From NCBI GenBank assembly GCA_900554745.1, contig USIU01000071.1, positions 1-6,661 on the forward strand: a stretch of DNA of 6,661 nucleotides, given 5' to 3'. A program made the position numbers and the translations under genes. The stretch is from an uncultured Leuconostoc sp. GTDB lineage: Bacteria > Bacillota > Bacilli > Lactobacillales > Lactobacillaceae. Under the pieces are notes generated by a model. The model was not told where the DNA came from. It did not search any database and was given only the letters and a program-made list of their open reading frames with translations. This document shows, in pieces, positions 1-4,538 of this stretch (its first letter is position 1; each line of letters opens with the position of its first letter).

Positions 1-1189
1 TAAAGGCAATTAACGCCGTTTCCGTTGGATCACCTACATAACCATTATCCGTACGCTTGGTATCGTTATTTAACGCCATAATATCAGCTAATCGTGCGTA
101 AGTCCCTGTCAATTCCGCTGTCGTTGCCGCATCGGAAATTTCAGTATTAACGACTAACTTTTCAACCGTCATTTTGTTTTGCGTTAACGTCCCTGTTTTA
201 TCAGAACCAATGATATCGGTTGAACCCAGCGTTTCAACCGCTGGCAACTTACGAATCAAGGCTTGACGTGTAGCCATTCGTGTTGTGCCCAGCGCCAAGG
301 TAATCGTCACAATAGCTGGCAAACCTTCAGGAATCGCAGCCACTGCCAGTGAAATTGACGTCAACAGCATGTTCAGAATCGTTTCTTTACCACGCATCAA
401 ACCAACCACAAACGTGATGGCCGCAATCGCCAAAATCAAATAAGTCAAGACACGTCCAAGTTGGACCAGATTATCTTGCAAAGGTGTGCGCGTTTCAGCA
501 GCAGCATCTAACATGCCGGCAATATGTCCAATTTCAGTCTGCATCCCAGTATGCACGACCACACCCACACCACGACCATAGGTCACGTTGGTATTCATAA
601 ACGCAAGGTTTTTACGGTCGCCTAATGGCAAATCAGTCGCCGTTAAAGTCTCTGCAACCTTATCAACCGGGACCGATTCACCAGTCAGTGACGCTTCTTC
701 GATCTGTAATGAAGCAGATTCCATCAAGCGCAAATCAGCTGGTACAATATCGCCAGCTTCCAAACGCACCAGATCACCCACCACGAGATCCGTTGACTTC
801 ACTGACATGTCTTTCCCATCACGAATCACATTCGCATTGGGCGTTGACATTTCTTTTAACGCATTAATCGCATCTTCCGCCTTGGCTTCCTGAAAAACCC
901 CGAAAACAGCGTTAATAATCACAATGGCCAAAATGAAAGTGGCATCGACAATTTCACCAGTAAAGCCGGCAACAATTGCCGCAATGAGCAAAATCGCAAT
1001 CATCAAATCTTTAAATTGATTGATAAACTTTTGAAGCAAGGATGTGCTCGTTGCTTCCTTTAATTGGTTCGGCCCATTTTCAGCTAAACGTCTGGCTGCC
1101 TCTTGTGTACTTAGTCCTCGCTGTCCATCTGTTTTCAACTCAGCAATGACGGTCGTCACATCTTGGTTATATAGTGGCTTATCTGCCAT
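1..1189 (-). CDS. P2A-type cation-transporting ATPase (Ca2+/Mn2+ type), N-terminal part
   Basis: This encodes the first 396 residues of a membrane pump that uses ATP to move divalent cations out of the cytoplasm; the rest lies beyond the left edge. Read on the minus strand, it starts with ATG at 1189, four bases after a strong GGAGGAG ribosome binding site (1194-1200). In order it shows an N-terminal cation-ATPase domain (about residues 5-60), a first hydrophobic pair (about 62-100), the actuator domain with TGES at 169-172, a second hydrophobic pair (about 242-300) with the ion-binding PEGLP motif at 287-291, and the phosphorylation motif DKTGTLT with Asp330. PEGLP places it with P2A (SERCA-like) pumps rather than heavy-metal P1B pumps. 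The residue before SDKTGT is Gly where many Ca2+ pumps have Cys. No frameshift is seen. A Mn2+-type riboswitch precedes it, so Mn2+ export is a serious alternative to the usual Ca2+ label. Family certain; substrate inferred. Confidence 0.93.
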   Translation of the reverse strand, partial: MADKPLYNQDVTTVIAELKTDGQRGLSTQEAARRLAENGPNQLKEATSTSLLQKFINQFKDLMIAILLIAAIVAGFTGEIVDATFILAIVIINAVFGVFQEAKAEDAINALKEMSTPNANVIRDGKDMSVKSTDLVVGDLVRLEAGDIVPADLRLMESASLQIEEASLTGESVPVDKVAETLTATDLPLGDRKNLAFMNTNVTYGRGVGVVVHTGMQTEIGHIAGMLDAAAETRTPLQDNLVQLGRVLTYLILAIAAITFVVGLMRGKETILNMLLTSISLAVAAIPEGLPAIVTITLALGTTRMATRQALIRKLPAVETLGSTDIIGSDKTGTLTQNKMTVEKLVVNTEISDAATTAELTGTYARLADIMALNNDTKRTDNGYVGDPTETALIAF

Positions 1190-1234
1190 ATTTCTCCTCC
1201 TAGGCTTTGTGCCTTCATCCCTGCGTCTCACTTT

Positions 1235-1294
1235 AAAAAAAGAAGACCCATGTAAACAACACAATGCGTTGGCACCGGTTGTTTACATGAGTCT
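1235..1294 (-). terminator. Riboswitch-controlled intrinsic terminator before the ATPase gene
   Basis: On the minus strand, a 17-base arm starting AGACTCATG (1278-1294) pairs with a second arm ending CATGGGTCT (1244-1260), with one G-U pair and a 17-base loop. The run TCTTTTTTT (1235-1243) follows. The first arm includes the CUCA that closes the aptamer, so aptamer and terminator exclude each other. Ligand binding should favour read-through into the ATPase gene, about 45 bases further on. Confidence 0.88.
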
Positions 1295-1399
1295 CACCAT
1301 TTAAGACAATACCGGAACACTTTGTTCGATATAAGTAAGATCTTTCACCTTACTCGCTTTGACGGTATTATCGCGGAAAATCCGCCAGTTACTCCCTCA
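1288..1399 (-). ncRNA. yybP-ykoY class (Mn2+-sensing) riboswitch aptamer
   Basis: Read on the minus strand, this leader matches the yybP-ykoY layout. A basal helix UGAG/CUCA (1396-1399 with 1288-1291) directly flanks the conserved strands GGAGUA and GUGAGA, as in the E. coli alx and mntP aptamers. It is followed by a short hairpin GCGGA/UCCGC (1381-1385 with 1373-1377), and then by a leg closed by seven perfect pairs, AAUACCG/CGGUAUU (1363-1369 with 1308-1314). That leg holds a GUCAAAG strand and an inner AGUAAG/CUUACU hairpin. Members of this class bind Mn2+ and usually turn on efflux genes. The 3' strand of the basal helix is shared with the terminator immediately downstream, which supports a transcription-ON switch for the ATPase gene. 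The assignment comes from motif and helix recognition, not a covariance search. Confidence 0.85.
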
Positions 1400-1405
1400 G
1401 GAATG

Positions 1406-1411
1406 ATTATA
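1406..1411 (-). promoter_or_regulatory. Probable -10 box of the ATPase gene promoter
   Basis: On the minus strand there is a perfect TATAAT, which would start transcription at roughly 1398-1401, right at the first helix of the aptamer. No good -35 box lies 16-18 bases upstream (the sequence there is close to GGGCGC), so the promoter may be weak or activator-dependent, or another promoter may lie further upstream. Confidence 0.55.
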
Positions 1412-1477
1412 CTTTTATTCTAACAAAGGCGCCCTTACGAAGCAAGTTAGCCACCATATTCATGAGACAGATTTTAA

Positions 1478-1509
1478 TTTATTTTACCTTGAAAATAGCG
1501 TAAAATAAA
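1478..1509. repeat. 10-12-10 inverted repeat in the divergent region, possible operator
   Basis: TTTATTTTAC (1478-1487) and its exact complement GTAAAATAAA (1500-1509) are separated by 12 bases, giving half-sites about two helical turns apart. The repeat lies between the two divergent genes and overlaps the -35 region of the likely plus-strand promoter, where a dimeric repressor or activator could act. It is AT-rich, so chance is possible. I do not recognise the regulator. Confidence 0.45.
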
Positions 1510-1517
1510 ATGATAAA
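1489..1517 (+). promoter_or_regulatory. Probable promoter of the DUF1275 gene
   Basis: TTGAAA at 1489-1494 is followed after 16-17 bases by TGATAA/GATAAA (1511-1517). Transcription would start near 1523-1525, almost on top of the GGAAGG at 1525-1530. The -35 is good and the -10 is imperfect. The AT-rich surroundings offer other weak -10 candidates such as TAAAAT at 1506-1511. Confidence 0.45.
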
Positions 1518-1532
1518 AATCACTGGAAGGAT

Positions 1533-1573
1533 GCACGCAACGTTAGCTGTCATTGACAACTAGACTTGCGTGC
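1533..1573 (+). promoter_or_regulatory. Stem-loop between a Shine-Dalgarno sequence and the DUF1275 start
   Basis: GCACGCAA (1533-1540) pairs perfectly with TTGCGTGC (1566-1573). Further in, after a small internal loop, TAG-C-TGTC pairs with GACA-A-CTA around an ATT loop, making a long 41-base hairpin. A GGAAGG (1525-1530) lies just before it, and the start ATG (1585) lies 11 bases after it with no other ribosome binding site. Folding would bring the two to about 13 bases apart. The hairpin also covers the alternative GTG start at 1570. It lacks a clean U-run, so it is not a convincing terminator. Confidence 0.55.
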
Positions 1574-1584
1574 CGCTTTATTTT

Positions 1585-2268
1585 ATGTCAAAAAAACCGA
1601 CCCATCCGATTCATGAACGTCTTTATATCGCACTCCTCTTAGCAGCCAATTCTGGCTTTGTCGATGCCTATACCTTTCAATATCATGGCGAACGGTTTGC
1701 CAGCTTACAAACGGGCAATATCATTCAAGCTGGTTTCTTGCTCGCTAAGGGCCAATTCTCAGCCGCACAAAGCTTTATTTTGCCCATCATCTTTTTCGTC
1801 TTGGGGGCAGCTTTTAATGGCATTCTTAAACGGGAATTTAAGATTGGTAAACTTTCTCAGCAACAACACAGCCTCCTGGTAGAAACTTTTGGCGTGTTAC
1901 TCGTCGTCTGTCTAAGTCCTTATATTTCAAGTACCCTCTATATCACCCTGCTTTCCTTCTTTTTAGCCATCCAATTAGATGCCTTTCCCAAAGTTAAAGG
2001 CCTGCCTTTTACCAGCGTGATGTCGACGGGTAACCTCCGCAATGTTGGCGCAAATCTGATGACTTTCTTTTATACCAAAGACCAGCAAGCCCGCCACGAT
2101 GCCTGGTTGTTTGCCCTCATTGTCTTAGCCTTTTTGGTTGGGGCGTTTGTCTCGACATGCTTTGTATACCTCTTTGATCATTACACCCTCATTGGTTCAA
2201 GCGTGATTTTACTCACGATTTTCACATTACTTTTTGATTTTTCCAAAAAAGGTGTTGACAAATATTAA
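1585..2268 (+). CDS. DUF1275 (YoaK-like) integral membrane protein
   Basis: This is a 227-residue protein of the DUF1275/YoaK family, multi-pass membrane proteins of unknown function common in Firmicutes; no substrate can be named. Family marks are SGFVDAYTF (23-31), LQTGN (41-45) and a second TGN in STGNLRN (147-153). The two TGN motifs, each before a membrane stretch, suggest two related halves. Hydrophobic segments lie near 12-30, 63-80, 97-112, 115-132, 173-195 and 201-217. I chose ATG 1585; an in-frame GTG at 1570 would add five residues. Neither has a nearby ribosome binding site; the closest is GGAAGG at 1525-1530, across the preceding stem-loop. The gene is divergent from the ATPase gene. 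Its last codons contain the -35 box of the next promoter, and it has no terminator of its own. Length is typical of the family. Confidence 0.88.
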   Translation: MSKKPTHPIHERLYIALLLAANSGFVDAYTFQYHGERFASLQTGNIIQAGFLLAKGQFSAAQSFILPIIFFVLGAAFNGILKREFKIGKLSQQQHSLLVETFGVLLVVCLSPYISSTLYITLLSFFLAIQLDAFPKVKGLPFTSVMSTGNLRNVGANLMTFFYTKDQQARHDAWLFALIVLAFLVGAFVSTCFVYLFDHYTLIGSSVILLTIFTLLFDFSKKGVDKY

Positions 2269-2283
2269 ACCAGTGCGTATTAT
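2255..2283 (+). promoter_or_regulatory. Strong promoter of the methionine operon, overlapping the end of the DUF1275 gene
   Basis: A consensus TTGACA (2255-2260) is followed after exactly 17 bases by TATTAT (2278-2283). The -35 lies within the final codons of the DUF1275 gene and its TAA stop falls in the spacer. Transcription should start near 2290, about 27 bases before the first helix of the T-box leader. Confidence 0.82.
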
Positions 2284-2316
2284 AAAACTTAACGATTTTA
2301 GAAATAAACAAGTTGA

Positions 2317-2597
2317 ACAGAAAAGTAGCAATTGAGCAAAGCCCAGAAAGCTAATGGTTGATGAAAATTAGCGTGCGTGAGATTGTGAAAATGACCTGTG
2401 ATTGGTGTCGGCGAATTGGTTTACCATTTAGCTGGCAACGGTTTGGCCCTCGTTACTGGGCACACCATTCGGCTAGGATCATCTCCCGATGCCCGATGGT
2501 TAGTGAGCAAGTCAATAGTAATATTGACCGACAACTCAGAATGGTAACGCGCTTTTTAAGCCGCTTCTGTATTTAGGTATACAGAGGCGGTTTTTTT
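2317..2597 (+). ncRNA. Methionine T-box leader (tRNA-Met sensing)
   Basis: This leader holds all the main T-box parts. Stem I is closed by ACAG/CTGT (2317-2320 with 2396-2399). Above it is an internal loop with the AGTA strand on one side (2324-2327) and AAAATGAC on the other, then GCAAT/ATTGT (2328-2332 with 2382-2386). The specifier codon is ATG at 2391-2393. The apical part AGAAAGCTAATGGTTGATG...ATTAGC (2345-2372) follows the family pattern. Stem III is GTCAATA/TATTGAC (2511-2517 with 2522-2528). The T-box AATGGTAACGCG (2540-2551) carries TGGT, complementary to the ACCA end of tRNA-Met. The antiterminator is CAGAA/TTCTG plus GCG/CGC. Uncharged tRNA-Met should stabilise the antiterminator and allow transcription of metQ onward. 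Specifier, acceptor pairing and downstream genes all agree on methionine. Confidence 0.93.
2561..2597 (+). terminator. T-box intrinsic terminator
   Basis: CCGCTTCTGTAT (2561-2572) pairs with ATACAGAGGCGG (2579-2590), twelve pairs with one U-G, around a 6-base loop, then seven T (2591-2597). The first arm includes the CGCTTCTG that the antiterminator needs (2563-2569), so the two structures exclude each other. It lies 68 bases before the first metQ gene and may also stop transcripts arriving from the DUF1275 gene. Confidence 0.93.
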
Positions 2598-2665
2598 GTC
2601 CCTGTTAAACGGACTAATCATTTCTAAAATCACATCATACAGGACAACATTTGGGAGAATAACAC

Positions 2666-3514
2666 ATGAGTAAAGTTAAAAATTGGTTAATTGGTGGCGC
2701 CGCGATTGTCGCCATTGGTGGTATCGGCTATGCAAGTTTTGGCAAGCCTGCCCAACAAACAAACGACAAAACGGTCACTGTCGGGATTATGTCAGGCTCT
2801 AAGCAAGATAGTCAAATTTGGCAATCGGTCGCAAAAACCGCCAAAAAGGACTACGGCATTACCTTGAAATTCAAAGAATTTTCCGATTATAACCAACCGA
2901 ACAAAGCACTTGCCAACGGCGATATTGATGTAAACGCCTTTCAGCATTATGCCTTCCTAGATGCTTCTAATAAGGCAACTGGTAACAAAATTGTGGCACT
3001 CGGTGATACGGTCATTTCACCGATCCGTTTGTATAGTAATACTTACAAGAACGTTTCGGATTTCAAAGCTGGTGACACCATTGCCATTCCAAACGATGCG
3101 TCAAATGAAAGTCGTGCCCTCTATGTCTTAAAAGCAGCGGGCCTCATTGATTTGAAGCCGGGGCTAAAAACCGCTACCGTTAAGGACATCACTAAGAATC
3201 CGAAAGATTTAAAAATCAAGGAATTAGCCGCTGACCAAACGGCACGCGCCTTATCCGATGTCCAAGGCGCCGTTGTCAACGGGACTTACGCTGATACTGC
3301 TGGCCTTGATTATAAGAAAGCGATTTTCGTTGAACCGATTAACAAAGATTCTCACCAATGGGTCAACATTATTGCTGTTAACGCAAAAGACAAGAACAAA
3401 CAAGTGCTCAAAGATGTTGTGAAGGCTTACCAAACACAAGCCACAAAGACGGTCATTGATAAGGTTTATGATGGCGCCGAACTCGCCGCTTGGGGAAAAG
3501 ATTTCTCGAAGTAA
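2666..3514 (+). CDS. metQ: MetQ/NlpA-family methionine-binding protein, paralogue 1
   Basis: This is the 282-residue extracellular solute-binding protein of a methionine ABC importer. Residues 7-25 form a hydrophobic N-terminal helix after basic residues, and the mature domain begins near KTVTVGIMSG (35-44). Family marks are FSDYNQPNKAL (72-82), DVNAFQHYAFL (88-98) with His94, a conserved Arg150 in SNESRALY, and VVNGTYA (203-209). There is no cysteine in the N-terminal region and so no lipobox, although MetQ is classically a lipoprotein; an uncleaved membrane anchor is likely. GGGAG (2653-2657) sits eight bases before the ATG. It is the first gene after the methionine T-box and has a second copy just downstream. 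Ligand could be methionine or a Met-containing dipeptide: NlpA-family relatives binding either are known. Confidence 0.92.
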   Translation: MSKVKNWLIGGAAIVAIGGIGYASFGKPAQQTNDKTVTVGIMSGSKQDSQIWQSVAKTAKKDYGITLKFKEFSDYNQPNKALANGDIDVNAFQHYAFLDASNKATGNKIVALGDTVISPIRLYSNTYKNVSDFKAGDTIAIPNDASNESRALYVLKAAGLIDLKPGLKTATVKDITKNPKDLKIKELAADQTARALSDVQGAVVNGTYADTAGLDYKKAIFVEPINKDSHQWVNIIAVNAKDKNKQVLKDVVKAYQTQATKTVIDKVYDGAELAAWGKDFSK

Positions 3515-3519
3515 AGTTT

Positions 3520-3596
3520 GATCAGCAACGATTGGTTGGCTGATCTGAGCGTCGCATCACTTGGCATGATACGTTCAGATCAGCGAATGATTCGCT
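3520..3596 (+). promoter_or_regulatory. Alternative stem-loops in the gap between the two metQ genes
   Basis: Arm A GATCAGCAAC (3520-3529) can pair with GTTGGCTGATC (3535-3545, one bulged G). The same GCTGATCTGA (3539-3548) can instead pair perfectly over ten bases with TCAGATCAGC (3575-3584). Arm C also overlaps a third hairpin, AGCGAA/TTCGCT (3582-3587 with 3591-3596). The structures therefore compete. No U-run follows, so this is not a standard terminator. It may set relative expression of the two metQ genes through RNA processing or stability, or control access to the AAAGGAG at 3616. Confidence 0.55.
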
Positions 3597-3630
3597 AACC
3601 ACCCACCCCCGTTATAAAGGAGATTGTCAC

Positions 3631-4476
3631 ATGAGTCAAAAGAAGAATTGGATTATTGGCGGCGCTGCCGTCGCAGTTATTGCCGTAGGTGCTTACTTTA
3701 GTTTTGGTGGTCACAATAAAGAAGCGGCCAACAAAACCGTCACAATCGGTGTCATGGCCGGTGACAAAAATGAAGACGAAATTTGGCAATCGGTTAGTGA
3801 AACCGCCAAAAAGAAATATGGTATCACCTTAAAAACCAAGAAGTTCACCGATTATCTTCAACCAAACAAGGCTCTGGCTGCTGGTGAAGTCGACTTGAAC
3901 GCTTTCCAAAACTACCCATTCTTGGCAAACTGGAACAAGCAATATAAAACTGATATCGTGTCAATTGGTGATACTTGGACGACACCACTCCGTATTTACT
4001 CAGATAAGTACAAGCAAGTCAGTGATATTCAAGACGGTGACCAAATCACGATTGCTAACGATCCAACAAATGAAAACCGCGGTCTCCATTTGTTGGCCGA
4101 TGCTGGTCTCATCAAACTCAAGGACACGACCCAAGCCACGCCAAAGGATATTATTTCAAATCCAAAACATTTGAAAATCACGCCAGTCGATGGTTCACAA
4201 ACAGCGGCATCCCTAAAAGATCCTAAGGTTGGCGCTGCGGTCGTCAACACCAACTATGCCAAGTCAGCACACTTGGACATTAATTCAGCAATTTTTGTCG
4301 AAAGTCTCAACAAAAACTCAGAACAATACTTTAACTTTATTGCGGCCAACAAAAAAGATAAAGACAACCAAGTGTTCAAAGACGTGGTGAAGTCATTGCA
4401 AACGGACAAGACGAAAGCCTTGGTTAAAAAGTTCTACGGCGATGCTGAAATCACGGTCTGGGATTACAAGAAATAA
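3631..4476 (+). CDS. metQ: MetQ/NlpA-family solute-binding protein, paralogue 2
   Basis: This is a 281-residue paralogue that aligns with paralogue 1 without gaps through the first half and shares roughly half its residues. A hydrophobic helix spans about 7-25, again with no cysteine and so no lipobox. Family marks are FTDYLQPNKAL (72-82), DLNAFQNYPFL (88-98), Arg150 in TNENRGLH and VVNTNYA (204-210). Position 94 is Asn where paralogue 1 and many family members have His in the FQH motif, and the flanking residues also differ, so ligand choice may differ. AAAGGAG (3616-3622) stands eight bases before the ATG. The gene lies 116 bases after paralogue 1, with a structured RNA region in the gap, and before the dipeptidase gene. 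Duplication and divergence is the simplest origin; short stretches such as 16 identical bases around the IWQSV codons remain shared. Confidence 0.91.
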   Translation: MSQKKNWIIGGAAVAVIAVGAYFSFGGHNKEAANKTVTIGVMAGDKNEDEIWQSVSETAKKKYGITLKTKKFTDYLQPNKALAAGEVDLNAFQNYPFLANWNKQYKTDIVSIGDTWTTPLRIYSDKYKQVSDIQDGDQITIANDPTNENRGLHLLADAGLIKLKDTTQATPKDIISNPKHLKITPVDGSQTAASLKDPKVGAAVVNTNYAKSAHLDINSAIFVESLNKNSEQYFNFIAANKKDKDNQVFKDVVKSLQTDKTKALVKKFYGDAEITVWDYKK

Positions 4477-4493
4477 GTATGATGCATCACCAT

Positions 4494-4511
4494 CTGTAAG
4501 CTTGCTTACAG
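4494..4511 (+). promoter_or_regulatory. Perfect hairpin between metQ paralogue 2 and the dipeptidase gene
   Basis: CTGTAAGC and GCTTACAG form an exact inverted repeat with only two bases between, in effect seven pairs with a four-base loop. No U-run follows and the next gene starts 27 bases later, so it is more likely an RNA-processing or 3'-protecting hairpin that shields the abundant metQ message than a terminator. Confidence 0.5.
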
Positions 4512-4538
4512 GTACATAGGTTTAACGGGAGAAAACAG

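Noticed and set aside
588..893. Plus-strand frames of 101 and 80 residues opposite the ATPase gene
   Set aside because: They are antisense to an unbroken, motif-bearing P-type ATPase frame; low-complexity Ser/Thr-rich translations typical of shadows.
1044..1304. 86-residue plus-strand frame
   Set aside because: It runs antisense over the ATPase start, its ribosome binding site and the riboswitch terminator.
1566..1584. Terminator formed by the 1533-1573 hairpin plus CGCTTTATTTT
   Set aside because: The T-run is interrupted and starts three bases after the stem, there is no gene upstream on this strand, and it sits on the start of the next gene.
2358..2576. 72-residue open frame on the plus strand
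   Set aside because: It lies wholly inside the T-box leader, has no ribosome binding site, and its bases are explained by RNA helices.
4029..4253. Minus-strand frame inside metQ paralogue 2, and similar ones at 3251-3439 and 3595-3789
   Set aside because: Antisense shadows of the two MetQ genes with no family resemblance.
2666..4476. Tandem metQ copies as a mobile or recombination-active repeat
   Set aside because: The copies are well diverged with only short identical stretches, and no transposase, terminal repeats or target duplications are seen.
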